The notes beneath the pieces were generated by a model. It saw only the letters and a program-made list of their open reading frames with translations, was not told the DNA's origin and searched no databases. Below are positions 43,097-52,519 of a stretch of DNA of 64,000 bases, piece by piece. Each line of letters begins with the position of its first letter. The stretch's first letter is position 1. Position numbers and translations under genes: made by a program. Location: NCBI RefSeq assembly GCF_005795905.1, contig NZ_VAWE01000001.1, forward strand, positions 1,674,001 to 1,738,000. The letters are read 5' to 3'. The DNA comes from Streptomyces marianii. GTDB lineage: Bacteria > Actinomycetota > Actinomycetes > Streptomycetales > Streptomycetaceae.

Positions 43097-44824
43097 ATGC
43101 GGCTGCGCGCACTGCTGGAGACCGACGCGCTGGGACTGCGGCTGCTCGGCGGCGACGACGAGCTGGACCGCACCGTCCGCGGCGTGATGACGACCGACCT
43201 TCGCGACCCGAGCCGCTACCTCTCTGGCGGTGAACTCGTGCTCACCGGCCTCGCCTGGCGGCGCAGCGCCGATGACTCCGAGCCTTTTGTACGCATTCTC
43301 GCAAGCGCGGGGGTCGCCGGACTCGCCGCCGGCGAGGCGGAACTCGGAGACATCCCCGATGATCTCGTCCTGGCCTGCGAACGGCACAGACTGCCACTCT
43401 TCGCCGTGAACGAAGACGTCGCATTCGCAACGATCACCGAGTATGTGGTGCGCCAGGTGTCGGGCGAGCGGGCCGGCGACCTGGCCGCCGTCGTCGACCG
43501 CCACCGCCGGCTGATGACCTCGGGCCCGGCGGGCGGCGGCCCGGAGGTCGTCCTTGATCTCCTCGGCTCCGACCTGGACCTTCGCGCCTGGATTCTCTCC
43601 CCCACCGGACGCGGGATCGCCGGGGCGGGCGAGCCGCTGCCGCCGGGGACCGGCGCCGCACTGGCCGCCGGGCATCTGGCCGCGACCCGCACGGGGCGCC
43701 GCGGCCCGCACCGCGCCACCGTCGGCGGCACGACGTATTCGCTGTTCCCGATCCGGAACACGGGCCGGGGCGCCACACCGGCCTCCCGGGACGTCCGGGA
43801 GACCGTGCTGTCGGACTGGCTGCTTGCCGTGGAGGCCGACGCGTCCGACTGGCCGGCCGCCCGGCTCGACCTGTTGCAGGGCGTCACCCAGCTGATCGCC
43901 GTCGAACGGGACCGCCGGGAGGCGGCCCGCACGGTACGGCGCCGGCTGGCCCAGGAGGTGCTGGAACTCGTCCAGGCGGGCGCACCGCCCGCCGAGATCG
44001 CCGCCCGCCTCAGGGTCGCCGCTCCCGTCCTGCTGCCGGGCCTCGGCACGGCGCCCCACTGGCAGGTCGTCGTGGCCAGGGTCGACTGGGATGCGGAGGG
44101 TGGCTCCGCCGTCGAGGCCGGGCCGGCCGCCCAGTCCCTCCTGGAGGAGATCCTCGTGGACCCGGCAACGCCGGGCTCCGAGACCGCCGACCGGATCGCC
44201 GTCGCCCACAGCGGGGAGGAGGCCGTGGCACTCGTCCCGCTGCCGGCGATGCCCGCCTCCGCGGGCGAGGCGGGCGAGCAGGCCGAGGGACAGGCCGACG
44301 AGCAGGCCACCGGCCGGGACGAGGCACCCGGGCTCCACGCGGACGCACTGCTCGAGGCGGTCCGCGGACCGCTTTCCGCCGGCCTCGCCGACGACGGCCG
44401 CCTCACCCTCGGCGTCAGCGCCGCCGTCCACTCCGCGGAAGGACTGCGCGGCGCCCTGGAGGAGGCCCGGCACGCCCGCCGCGTGGCGGCCGCCCGCCCC
44501 GGGCGGGTGTGCGCGGCCGGCCACCACGAGCTGGCGTCGCACGTCCTGCTGCTGCCGTTCGTCCCCGACGACGTCCGCAGGGCGTTCACGGCCCGGCTCC
44601 TCGACCCGCTGCGCGACTACGACCGCCGCCACCGCGCCGAACTGATCCCGACGCTCGGGGCGTTCCTGGACTGCGACGGCTCGTGGACGCGCTGCGCGAC
44701 CCGGCTCCATCTGCACGTCAACACGCTGCGGTACCGGGTCGGGCGGATCGAGCAGCTGACGGGCCGGGACCTGTCGCGCCTGGAGGACAAGCTGGACTTC
44801 TTCCTGGCCCTGCGGATGAGCTGA
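43097..44824 (+). CDS. pucR: PucR family transcriptional regulator of purine catabolism
   Basis: A 575-aa regulator. The N-terminal PucR domain (about residues 1-125, MRLRALLETDALGLRLLGGDDE start) is followed by a GGDEF-like middle region. A C-terminal HTH_30 lies at about 515-570 (LHLHVNTLRYRVGRIEQLTG). Divergence from the xanthine dehydrogenase operon implies that it controls that operon in response to a purine breakdown product. The 282-bp gap contains an A/T-rich stretch TTGTAGATTCGAACGAAAG at about 42982-43000 that may belong to the promoter. ATG at 43097 follows GGCGGCGAG without a strong ribosome-binding site. Confidence 0.9.
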   Translation: MRLRALLETDALGLRLLGGDDELDRTVRGVMTTDLRDPSRYLSGGELVLTGLAWRRSADDSEPFVRILASAGVAGLAAGEAELGDIPDDLVLACERHRLPLFAVNEDVAFATITEYVVRQVSGERAGDLAAVVDRHRRLMTSGPAGGGPEVVLDLLGSDLDLRAWILSPTGRGIAGAGEPLPPGTGAALAAGHLAATRTGRRGPHRATVGGTTYSLFPIRNTGRGATPASRDVRETVLSDWLLAVEADASDWPAARLDLLQGVTQLIAVERDRREAARTVRRRLAQEVLELVQAGAPPAEIAARLRVAAPVLLPGLGTAPHWQVVVARVDWDAEGGSAVEAGPAAQSLLEEILVDPATPGSETADRIAVAHSGEEAVALVPLPAMPASAGEAGEQAEGQADEQATGRDEAPGLHADALLEAVRGPLSAGLADDGRLTLGVSAAVHSAEGLRGALEEARHARRVAAARPGRVCAAGHHELASHVLLLPFVPDDVRRAFTARLLDPLRDYDRRHRAELIPTLGAFLDCDGSWTRCATRLHLHVNTLRYRVGRIEQLTGRDLSRLEDKLDFFLALRMS

Positions 44825-45150
44825 CCGGAGGGGTGGGCCGCCCCGGGGAGGAGCGAGCGAGGGCCGACGGACACGGCGCCGACCTGCGACGCGGCAGACG
44901 ATCCCGCACTCGCGAGGGGAACGGCTACGCGCCTGCGCGCGGTGAGGCCCCGTCAAGCGGCGTACACGCCTTCATCCGAATGTCTGCGAAACATCGACCC
45001 GGCCCGGATCGCACCGGAATTGCACGGCCTTCGGCGATCAGACTCCCGGTGATTGTGAACTGATTCACCAGACCCCTTGGCCACGTAGCCCGATCCGTGC
45101 TCTGATTCCGTCTGACTCAACAGCACAATGGCGCGCTTGGGGAGGGCAAT
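44825..45150. other. Intergenic region, no gene seen
   Basis: About 326 bp between pucR and the TPR-like gene. The 3' half is less GC-rich (45045-45130) and probably contains the promoter of the next gene, but no -35/-10 pair could be fixed. No ORF with a ribosome-binding site. Confidence 0.4.
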
Positions 45151-45930
45151 GTGGCGTATACCGCCATGTCTGGTTCCGGAACCACAGCAGGTGACGATCC
45201 ACTCCAGACCGCGGTATGGCGGCTGCGTTCGCGCGGCTGTTGGACGGACGCGGCGGCCCTCCTCGCCCCCCGCGGGGCGTCCCCCGCACTGGCCCTGCAA
45301 CGCGCCTCGCTCCTCGTGGAGCGCTGTCTGTTCACCGGCGTCGGCTGGGCGGACGCGGAGGACGCCCTGCGCGCGGCGGAGGCCGCGGCGGGGGACGACG
45401 ACGAGCGCGGCGCGGCCGCCTGCGAGCGCGGTCAACTCGCCTACGCCTCAACCGTGCTGGGAGTGCGCGACCGGGCCGACGAGGCCCGCGCCGCCCTCGG
45501 CCGGGCCGCCGCGCTGCTCGCGCCGGACGCGGCGGGCCGGCCGCTCCTCGACTTCCGCCGGGGCCTGGTCGCCGAGCATCTCGCCGACTCGGCGCAGGCC
45601 GCCCGCGCGGCCTACCACCGCGCCCACGCCGGCGCCCTCGCCCACGGCGACACACTGCTGCTGTCCTTCACCTGGCGCCATCTCGCCGCACTCGCCCTGC
45701 GCGACGGAGAGCTCGCCGAGGCCCGGCAGGGGTTCACCGAATCACTGCGCATCCGCGAGGAACTCGGCTATCTGATCGGCACGGCTCCGGCGCTGGCGGC
45801 GCTCGCCGACACCGAGCCGGAACCGGAGGCCACCCGCCTGCGCACCGAGGCCACCCGCCTCTTCCGTCTGCTCGGCGGCATCCCGACCTGGCTCGGCGAC
45901 CAACTGGCCCCGCCGGCCCCGGCGGCATGA
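45151..45930 (+). CDS. Hypothetical protein with TPR-like helical repeats
   Basis: A 259-aa, Ala/Arg/Leu-rich protein built of paired helices. Segments such as ERGQLAYASTVLGVRDRADEARAAL, RRGLVAEHLADSAQAARAAYHRAH and WRHLAALALRDGELAEARQGFTESL (pieces of longer helices) follow the alternation of tetratricopeptide repeats. It is probably a cytoplasmic scaffold or sensor; no enzyme motif is present. GTG at 45151 has a strong GGGGAGGG upstream. It is monocistronic and convergent with the beta-propeller-like gene. Confidence 0.7.
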   Translation: MAYTAMSGSGTTAGDDPLQTAVWRLRSRGCWTDAAALLAPRGASPALALQRASLLVERCLFTGVGWADAEDALRAAEAAAGDDDERGAAACERGQLAYASTVLGVRDRADEARAALGRAAALLAPDAAGRPLLDFRRGLVAEHLADSAQAARAAYHRAHAGALAHGDTLLLSFTWRHLAALALRDGELAEARQGFTESLRIREELGYLIGTAPALAALADTEPEPEATRLRTEATRLFRLLGGIPTWLGDQLAPPAPAA

Positions 45931-46167
45931 CACGTCGAGTGCCGTCCCTGCGGCGGGACGCGCCGCGCACTCCCCCGCCCGGTGCGATACGGCGGCCGCT
46001 GCTCCCGGCAGCGTGAACCACCTCGGGCGATCGCCTCCCCGATCGGTCGGCCGACCTCCGCGCCGACCGTGTGACATGTCACGGGTGACGGCCCCGGCGG
46101 TGGGACGCATCGCGTGCCGCACCGTCGGACGCGTCGCGGCACGATCCGCCGGACGGGACCCTTCCGG

Positions 46168-46195
46168 CACGATGCGTCGGACATGCCGCATCGTG
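46168..46195. terminator. Bidirectional hairpin between the TPR-like and propeller-like genes
   Basis: Perfect 9-nt arms CACGATGCG and CGCATCGTG with a 10-nt loop in the convergent 306-bp gap. The same gap holds GTGACATGTCAC at 46071-46082. Confidence 0.6.
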
Positions 46196-46236
46196 GACGA
46201 CCCGCGGGGGCCGTGACGCGCCGGTGCAACGGCCGG

Positions 46237-47793
46237 TCAGGACGGAACGCGTGCCGTGACCCGGAACAGTGTGTCGTCCGTGCCGATGACGATCGACCCG
46301 TCCCCCGGCACCGCCACCGCCCGGACCGGTGGGCCGGGCCGCAGCGGCAGGGCCTCGTCCGTGCCGAGGCGGCGGAGTTCGACGAGTCCGTCCGCCCAGG
46401 CGACGGCCATCGCCCGGCCGTGGACCGCGAGCGCGGTCACCGGGACCCCCCGTTCCACGAGCGGGGTGCTCTCCGGACGGCGGCCGGGCGTCCAGGTGCG
46501 GACCGTGCCGTCCGCGCCCCCGCTGCACACCAGCGGCGCCGGGCCGTCCGCCACCGCCACGGCGGTGACCCTGCCGCGGTGCGCGGCGGCCTGGTGCATG
46601 CCGTCGTAGCCGAACGCGTGCAGCGATCCGTGACGGTCGCCGACCATGACGAGCCTGGCCGTGGCTGCCAGCGCGGTGCCGGGATGCGCCTCCAGCGTGG
46701 CGGCCACCGCGTCCGTGAGAGGGGTGTCGCCGTGGGTGCGGAGGCGACCCCGTTCGTCCAGCATCAGCAGGGTGCCGTCGGGCAGGGGGGCGAGCGCCGT
46801 GATCCGCACGGGCATGGCCGCCGTCCCCGCCGCGGGAGTCGCGTCGGCGGGGTGCACGGAACGTATCGCCCCGCGCTGATCGGCGACGAGCAGATGCCGC
46901 GACCAGCGCCCCGTGCCCTGGGCGAGCGCCGCCACCGGACCCGGCCAGGGCGGGGAGACGTCGCCGCGCACCCGGGTCCAGTCGGACCGCCACGGAGCCG
47001 TGGCGGCAAGGGTGTCGAGGGCCGGGCGAAGGCGGGGGTCGGCGTCGTCACCGAGGGAGGTGAGCAGGACGAGCGCCCGCTCGGCCGGTGGCTGTTCACG
47101 GATCAGCGACTGGCCGGCCCGGAACCAGGCGGCTCGCAGTCCACCGTGTCCGTCCGGCCCAGGGAGCTCCACCGGCCCACCGTGTCCGTCCGGCGCTCCT
47201 GCCGGACGCTCGTGCCCGTCCGGACGCCGGTCCGGCCCACCGACCCCGTCCGGGCATCCTGCCGGACCGTCGTACGTGTCCGGGCGTCGCTGCCGGGTGT
47301 CCGGGCGTCGCTGCCGGCCGTGGTTCTCGTACCGGCGTCCGCGCGGGCCGTCAGCGCCGCGCTCGTACGCGGCCGTCACGCCCGCGGGATCCGCGGCGCA
47401 GACCTCGGCCGGGTCCCCGAGGTCCGGTGGTCCGCCGCGGACCTGCTCCACGGGGCCGTCCCCGCTTCCCTCCGCCGCGGCACCGGACGGAAGCGGAGCC
47501 GGTTCCTGATCCGGCGCGGGAGACCCGTCTCCCGCGGTTCCCGGTTTCCGCCCGGGTGCGGTGACGAACCGGATGTGCCCCAGGTCCCGCAGTGCGCGCA
47601 GGAGTTCGGCGACCTCGGCCGGCTCCCCTGCGTCCGGCGGCGGCGGAACAACGGCCACACCCGTGAGACCGATGCCCGTCAGCGCGCCGACCAGTTCAGC
47701 GGGGCTCCTGGCCACGACGCCGAACCGGTTGGCGAGGGCCCACACCGCGCCGCGCACGCTCTGGGCCGGAAGGAGGACGGCCGGGTCGGACAC
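46237..47793 (-). CDS. Hypothetical protein with WD40/beta-propeller-like C-terminal half
   Basis: A 518-aa protein. The N-terminal part (1-80) is a small alpha/beta domain. Residues about 100-230 form a Gly/Asp/Pro/Arg-rich low-complexity linker with reiterated RRPD and PDGHGG. The C-terminal 250 residues show repeated beta-strand units ending in W or similar residues (LVCSGGADGTVRTWTPGR, AVAWADGLVELRRLG, SIVIGTDDTLFRVTA), as in a WD40-type propeller. No catalytic motif. The preceding GntR gene ends the next unit on the same strand, 10 nt downstream in sequence, so the two are likely co-transcribed, with GntR first. Confidence 0.65.
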   Translation of the reverse strand: MSDPAVLLPAQSVRGAVWALANRFGVVARSPAELVGALTGIGLTGVAVVPPPPDAGEPAEVAELLRALRDLGHIRFVTAPGRKPGTAGDGSPAPDQEPAPLPSGAAAEGSGDGPVEQVRGGPPDLGDPAEVCAADPAGVTAAYERGADGPRGRRYENHGRQRRPDTRQRRPDTYDGPAGCPDGVGGPDRRPDGHERPAGAPDGHGGPVELPGPDGHGGLRAAWFRAGQSLIREQPPAERALVLLTSLGDDADPRLRPALDTLAATAPWRSDWTRVRGDVSPPWPGPVAALAQGTGRWSRHLLVADQRGAIRSVHPADATPAAGTAAMPVRITALAPLPDGTLLMLDERGRLRTHGDTPLTDAVAATLEAHPGTALAATARLVMVGDRHGSLHAFGYDGMHQAAAHRGRVTAVAVADGPAPLVCSGGADGTVRTWTPGRRPESTPLVERGVPVTALAVHGRAMAVAWADGLVELRRLGTDEALPLRPGPPVRAVAVPGDGSIVIGTDDTLFRVTARVPS

Positions 47794-47803
47794 CGCTCCT
47801 GCC

Positions 47804-49198
47804 CTAGCGGTCCGCGCCGTTGAAGTGCTCCCGTACGAGGGAGGTCACCACGGCCAGGTCCTGCACCATCAGCGCCTCCAGCAGGGCCGCGTGCTCGGCC
47901 GCGTCGGCCACGAGGTCCGCACGGCGGAGTACGGAGGAGCTCACGAGGGGCCACTGCGAGCGCCGGTGGAGGTCGTCGGCGACCGCGACGAGCTGGTCGT
48001 TGTCGGCGAGGGAGAGGACGGCGCGGTGGAAGGCGCGGTCGGACTCCGCGTAGCCGGCCCGGTCACCGGTCGCGGCGGCGGCCGCGGTCGCTTCGGCGAG
48101 CGGCACGAGTTCGGCCCAGCGCGCGGCCGGGACGGTACGGGCGAGCCGCAGCATCACCGGCACCTCGATCAGGGCGCGGACCTCGGCGAGCTCGGCCAGT
48201 TCCCGGGCCGTCCGCACGACGACCCGGAAGCCGCGGTTCGGAATCGTCTCCACCGCGCCTTCGAGGGCGAGTTGCTGCATGGCCTCGCGTACGGGAGTGG
48301 CGGAGACGCCGAACCGCTCGCCCAGTGCGGGGGCCGAGTAGACCTCGCCGGGACGCAGTTCGCCGCTGACGAGAGCCGCCCGGAGGGCGTCCAGGATCTG
48401 GCCGCGCACGGAGTGCCGCCGGACGACCGTGCCGGGCGCCGGGGGTTCGCTGTGGGTGTGCTCACCTCGGACGTGCGTACCGGACGGCGGTTCCGTCCCC
48501 TCGTCGTGCCGGCGGGGCGAGGGCGCCCCGGTACCGGACTGCTGGCGGCCGGCCGCCCCGCCCGGACCGTTCCCCCACCCCCCGGAGGGAGGCCGGGCGC
48601 CCGGGGCTCGCTCCTCGCGGGTCTGCCCGGGTACCGGGGCGGGCGCTTCCCCGGCAAGGGGGGCCGCGGCGAAGTGGGGCCCCTGGGCGGACTCCTCCGC
48701 TCGGGCACGGACAGGAGACGGGCCGTGTGACGGGCGCGCGCCGCCCTCCGGGACCGGGATCCGACTCGGACCGGGACCGTGCGCGGGAACCGGCCCCTGG
48801 GCCGAAGCCGGGTCGTGTGACGAAGCGGAGCCGAAGGACCGAGCCGATCCAAGGGCCGGAGCGGAGCCACGGGACGCGGCCGGACCGCCTGCCGCACCCG
48901 GTCCCCGGACCGGGCTCGGGAGCCGTCCGGATCCGAGGTCAGAGCCGGTGCCGAAGTCGGAGCCAGGCCCGGTTTCAGAGCCGGTGCCGAAGTCGGAGCC
49001 AGGCCCGGTTTCAGAGCCGGTGCCGGGGTCGGAGCCAGGGCCGGGGTCGGAGCCGGTGCCGGGGTCGGAGCCGGTGCCGAGGTCGGAGCCAGGGCCCGAA
49101 CAGGGTCCGGGAGCGTACTCCGCCCGCGTCTGCCCGGGAACGCGGACGGACGCGGACGGCTCCGCCGCGGCCTGGCCGCGCGCTGTGCCCTGCTCCAC
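47804..49198 (-). CDS. GntR/FCD family transcriptional regulator with long repetitive N-terminus
   Basis: A 464-aa protein whose last 205 residues are an ordinary FadR-type regulator. The winged helix is about residues 265-330 (SVRGQILDALRAALVSGELRPG; FGVSATPVREAMQQLALEGAV). The FCD ligand domain follows (ELAELAEVRALIEVPVMLRLA, DRAFHRAVL, VAEHAALLEAL-type helices). The first 260 residues are low-complexity Gly/Pro/Ser/Ala, including about ten hexads of the G-S-D/E-x-G-T/P type near residues 40-85. GTG at 49198 is supported by GGAGGAGG. A start nearer the DNA-binding domain cannot be excluded. Ligand unknown. Confidence 0.75.
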   Translation of the reverse strand: MEQGTARGQAAAEPSASVRVPGQTRAEYAPGPCSGPGSDLGTGSDPGTGSDPGPGSDPGTGSETGPGSDFGTGSETGPGSDFGTGSDLGSGRLPSPVRGPGAAGGPAASRGSAPALGSARSFGSASSHDPASAQGPVPAHGPGPSRIPVPEGGARPSHGPSPVRARAEESAQGPHFAAAPLAGEAPAPVPGQTREERAPGARPPSGGWGNGPGGAAGRQQSGTGAPSPRRHDEGTEPPSGTHVRGEHTHSEPPAPGTVVRRHSVRGQILDALRAALVSGELRPGEVYSAPALGERFGVSATPVREAMQQLALEGAVETIPNRGFRVVVRTARELAELAEVRALIEVPVMLRLARTVPAARWAELVPLAEATAAAAATGDRAGYAESDRAFHRAVLSLADNDQLVAVADDLHRRSQWPLVSSSVLRRADLVADAAEHAALLEALMVQDLAVVTSLVREHFNGADR

Positions 49199-49301
49199 TC
49201 GGGTCCTCCTCCGCCTGCGCTCCGGGCCCGGCTCGCACGGCGCGGGTCCTGCGTGCACGATAAGCGGACGGGGTCACAGTTCAAACACGCATCGCGTCGG
49301 G

Positions 49302-49320
49302 TAAGGTAAGGCTAACCTGC
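49302..49320 (+). promoter_or_regulatory. Iron box (DmdR1/DtxR-type operator)
   Basis: TAAGGTAAGGCTAACCTGC matches 15 of 19 positions of the Streptomyces iron-box consensus TTAGGTTAGGCTAACCTAA. It lies 28 nt before the FhuF-like start, where the iron-loaded repressor would block transcription. Confidence 0.75.
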
Positions 49321-49347
49321 TAACGATCGCGATTCGGTGGTCCCCGC

Positions 49348-50217
49348 ATGACGGTCCCCGCTGTTCTTCACGGCTCGCGGCCTTCCGCCCCTTCCGCCGT
49401 CACGACGCCCCTGACCGGCGCGTACGCACGAATGTCCGCGGTGTTCCCCGGGCTCGGGGTGCGGGAGCTCACGGGCGGCGAGCCGGCGCCGCGCGGAGCC
49501 GGCTGGGTCGCGGCGGCGGACCTCGCGGCCGGCGGCGCCGCCCTCGACGCGTTCCTCGCGTGGGACAACGCACAGGTGCTGCAGGACTACGGACAGCAGG
49601 CCCGCCCGGACGTCGTCGCGAGCTTCGGGCTCCACCGCTACGCCTGGCCGGCCTGTCTGCTGATCACGGTGCCGTGGTTCCTGGAGCGGCGTGTCCCTCG
49701 GCTGCCCGTCGGGGACGTGTCCTACCAGCGCGCCCGCGGCCGGATGGCGGTCCGCGTCCGCTCCTTCTCCTGTCTGCCGGGCGACCCGGCGGCCGGACAG
49801 CCGGGCGCGCGCGTGGTCACCGACGAGAACGCACTGCGTGCGGAGGTGCGGGACGCCGTCGCCGAACACATGGAGGCGATCCTCGACGGCTTCGGCGCAC
49901 GCATGCGGCGCGGACGGCGCGCCCTGTGGGGCATGGCGACGGACGAGGTCGTCGAAGGGCTCTGGTACGTGGCGCACCTCCTCGGCGAGGAGCGCCGCGC
50001 GATGACGGAGCTGGAGGCGCTGCTGCCCGGCGCCACCAAGCCGTACGTCGGCACGGCCGGGTTCCGCGAGCTCTCCGGGCCGTCCGGGGAGCCGCTGCCC
50101 ACCAGGGACCGGGCGAGCTGCTGCATGTTCTACACGCTGCGCCCGGAGGACACCTGCGTCACCTGCCCCCGCACCTGCGACGCCGACCGGGTGCGCCGGC
50201 TCGACGCAAGGGGCTGA
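49348..50217 (+). CDS. FhuF-like ferric-siderophore reductase (2Fe-2S)
   Basis: A 289-aa protein ending in the FhuF C-terminal cluster motif. Cysteines 258, 259, 270 and 273 appear as CC-x10-C-x2-C (SCCMFYTLRPEDTCVTC). It would reduce ferric iron in imported siderophores in the cytoplasm, releasing Fe2+. An iron box overlaps the promoter region, so it should be induced by iron limitation. No siderophore transporter or synthetase is in the window. The ATG at 49348 has only a weak GGTGG upstream. Confidence 0.88.
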   Translation: MTVPAVLHGSRPSAPSAVTTPLTGAYARMSAVFPGLGVRELTGGEPAPRGAGWVAAADLAAGGAALDAFLAWDNAQVLQDYGQQARPDVVASFGLHRYAWPACLLITVPWFLERRVPRLPVGDVSYQRARGRMAVRVRSFSCLPGDPAAGQPGARVVTDENALRAEVRDAVAEHMEAILDGFGARMRRGRRALWGMATDEVVEGLWYVAHLLGEERRAMTELEALLPGATKPYVGTAGFRELSGPSGEPLPTRDRASCCMFYTLRPEDTCVTCPRTCDADRVRRLDARG

Positions 50218-50485
50218 CCCGGGCCGGCCCCCGCGAGGTTCGGCGCACACCGGACGGCGCTCGATGTTCGGCGCCCCCGGTGGCGCACTCGACCGGCGTC
50301 CCGCGAGCAACGGAATTCGAACGCAATTCCCTTTACCTACTGGGGTGTTCGAGCGAATAGCGCCCATTCGCAGGCCATGAGGACCCCTTGGCACCCTCTT
50401 GCGGGGAAACCCCCTGTCCGCGACGGCACTTCGGCCAATATGGCGCGCGAAACGCCCAACGCGATGCAGATGCAAGGGACACCGC

Positions 50486-51541
50486 ATGAGACTGACCGAC
50501 ATATCGCTCGACTGGCTGCTTCCGGGCGGCGTGATGCTCGCAGGGGTCGTCGCGGCGGTCGCGGTGCTCGCGCGCGGCAGGCGCACCGGGAGCGGTAGCG
50601 CGACCGAGGACTCCTGGGAGCGCAGTGAGGAACGCCGCAGGCGCAAGGAGGCCGTCTACGGCACCGCCTCCTACCTCCTGCTCTTCTGCTGCGCCGCGGT
50701 CGCCGCGGCACTCTCCTTCCACGGCCTGGTCGGCTTCGGCCGGCAGAACCTGAACCTCTCCGGTGGCTGGGAGTACCTGGTCCCGTTCGGCCTCGACGGT
50801 GCCGCGATGTTCTGCTCGGTGCTCGCCGTGCGTGAGGCCAGCCACGGCGACGCTGCGCTCGGCTCACGCATACTGGTCTGGCTGTTCGCCGGTGCGGCGG
50901 CCTGGTTCAACTGGGTCCACGCGCCGCGCGGGCTCGGTCACGACGGCGCGCCGCACTTCTTCGCGGGGATGTCGCTGTCCGCGGCCGTGCTCTTCGACCG
51001 GGCGCTGAAGCAGACCCGCAGGGCGGCGCTGCGCGAGCAGGGGCTGGTGCCCCGGCCGCTGCCGCAGATCCGGGTCGTGCGGTGGCTGCGGGCGCCCCGG
51101 GAGACGTTCGGCGCCTGGTCGCTGATGCTGCTCGAAGGGGTGCGCACCCTCGACGAGGCGGTCGACGAGGTACGCGACGACCGGCGCCGGAAGGAGCAGG
51201 AGCGCATGCGCCGACGCGACCACGAGAAGCTGGAGCGGGCGCGGCTGCGGGCGCTCAACCGGCAGCACCGGGCCTGGGGTCGGCGCGGCGGACGGCAGGT
51301 GGAGGTCACCACGACCTTGAGCGGCGGTCTCCCCGGCTCCGCGCCGGCCGTCGGAGCCGTCGCGGAGCCCGCCGTGGCCGAGTCCGGGCAACTGCCCTCG
51401 CGCTCTCGGCCCTCCCTGCAGGCCGTCAAGGGCAGTGACCTCGTCACGGTCGACCTCACGGCCGAGGACGACACCCAGGCGCTGCCGCGTCTCGAGTCCC
51501 TCGAGCAGAAACTCAAGCATCTGGAGCAGCAGTTCGGCTGA
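50486..51541 (+). CDS. DUF2637 domain-containing membrane protein
   Basis: A 351-aa protein. An N-terminal membrane segment (LLPGGVMLAGVVAAVAVLA) and an Arg/Glu-rich stretch precede the DUF2637 domain of about four helices (about residues 65-180; WEYLVPFGLDGAAMFCSVLAVREA, ILVWLFAGAAAWFNWVHAPRG in part). A charged helical region rich in RRK/ERAR follows (about 220-280), then a Ser/Pro tail ending LEQKLKHLEQQFG. The family is common in Streptomyces and on its plasmids, some members linked to DNA transfer; function here is unknown. AAGGGA lies 7 nt before the ATG. Confidence 0.82.
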   Translation: MRLTDISLDWLLPGGVMLAGVVAAVAVLARGRRTGSGSATEDSWERSEERRRRKEAVYGTASYLLLFCCAAVAAALSFHGLVGFGRQNLNLSGGWEYLVPFGLDGAAMFCSVLAVREASHGDAALGSRILVWLFAGAAAWFNWVHAPRGLGHDGAPHFFAGMSLSAAVLFDRALKQTRRAALREQGLVPRPLPQIRVVRWLRAPRETFGAWSLMLLEGVRTLDEAVDEVRDDRRRKEQERMRRRDHEKLERARLRALNRQHRAWGRRGGRQVEVTTTLSGGLPGSAPAVGAVAEPAVAESGQLPSRSRPSLQAVKGSDLVTVDLTAEDDTQALPRLESLEQKLKHLEQQFG

Positions 51542-51599
51542 CACGCACACGGCACCGGCACGGGCGGGCCCCTTCACCGGGGCCCGCCCGTCCGCGTCG

Positions 51600-51790
51600 T
51601 ACCGCCCGGGGCCGTCGCACCCGCGTTCACAGGGCCTCGCGGACCGGTCCGTACCCGCAAAACCCGACCCACGGACTGCCCTCCACTCGCACATCCCGGC
51701 GTACGGACCTCCCCGTACCCGCACACCCCCGCGTACGGACCCGCCCTCGGCTCGCACCCCGGCGTACGGTCAGCCCCGGGCCTCACGGCC
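51600..51790. repeat. Degenerate CGTACGG-containing repeats
   Basis: The convergent 342-bp gap (51542-51883) holds about four degenerate copies of a roughly 30-bp unit with GGCGTACGGACC and CTCGCACCCC blocks. No coding signal was found on either strand. Confidence 0.6.
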
Positions 51791-51883
51791 CTCGTGCGCA
51801 CGTCCCGGAGCCTCACACCCACCCTGCCAGCGATTCCCCGGATCACACCCCGCAGGTACCCCGGACCCGCGTCACCGCGCCCG

Positions 51884-52297
51884 TCACGCCCGCCCGCCGT
51901 GCAGTTCGAACCACACCGCCTTGCCCAGGCCGTGGGCCCGTACACCCCACGCGTCGGCAAGGCTCTGCACCAGCAGCAGGCCCCTGCCGTGTGTGCTCTC
52001 GTCGGGCACGGGCTCCGCGGGCGGCTCCACCAACGCGGTCGTGAAGTCCCGTACCTCGACCCGCAGTCGTGCGGGTGCCACCGTCGCCGTGACGACCGCC
52101 CCGTCCTCCGTGTGCACCAGCGCGTTCGTCACCAGTTCACTGGTCAGCAGTTCCGCCACCTCGGCCGAGCCCGGCTCGCCCCAGTGGCCCAGCAGGACCC
52201 GCAGGGCCCTTCTCACCTCCGGTACCGCCCTGAGGTCCGCGCGCCTCACGCTGCGCCGCAACTGCGCGGCACCCGACCCCTCCTGACGCCCCGCCAT
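51884..52297 (-). CDS. ATP-binding protein of the HATPase/anti-sigma kinase (RsbW-like) family
   Basis: A 137-aa single-domain HATPase. The N-box is ELVTNALVHT and the glycine-rich lid is GRGLLLVQSLADAWG, close to SpoIIAB/RsbW-like proteins that are numerous in Streptomyces. These phosphorylate anti-anti-sigma factors or sequester sigma factors; the partner here is not known. ATG at 52297 is preferred over a GTG five codons upstream because GGTGGGGG precedes it. The PP2C-type phosphatase gene lies 222 bp upstream on the same strand and could be the opposing enzyme (inferred). Confidence 0.85.
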   Translation of the reverse strand: MAGRQEGSGAAQLRRSVRRADLRAVPEVRRALRVLLGHWGEPGSAEVAELLTSELVTNALVHTEDGAVVTATVAPARLRVEVRDFTTALVEPPAEPVPDESTHGRGLLLVQSLADAWGVRAHGLGKAVWFELHGGRA

Positions 52298-52519
52298 TTT
52301 CCCCCACCGCACGTCGGAACGGCCCCTTCCCCGTCGCTCGTCCCGTCCGTCTCGAACAGGAACTCCCGGAATGCATGCCCCGCCGAGCTGTCGCCACGCA
52401 TGCCGATTTCACCCGCAGTCACGGACGCGGCACGTTCCACAGGTTCGAGCGTGCCATCTGGACCATCCGGCCGACGCCGCCCTCCAACAAGAGGATCCGT
52501 CTATCCACGGCCCCGGCGG

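Noticed and set aside
46237..49198. Conservation system such as a conservon (histidine kinase, roadblock, DUF742, GTPase)
   Set aside because: The neighbouring HATPase, PP2C and DUF2637 genes are not arranged with roadblock, DUF742 or Ras-like genes, so no conservon is present.
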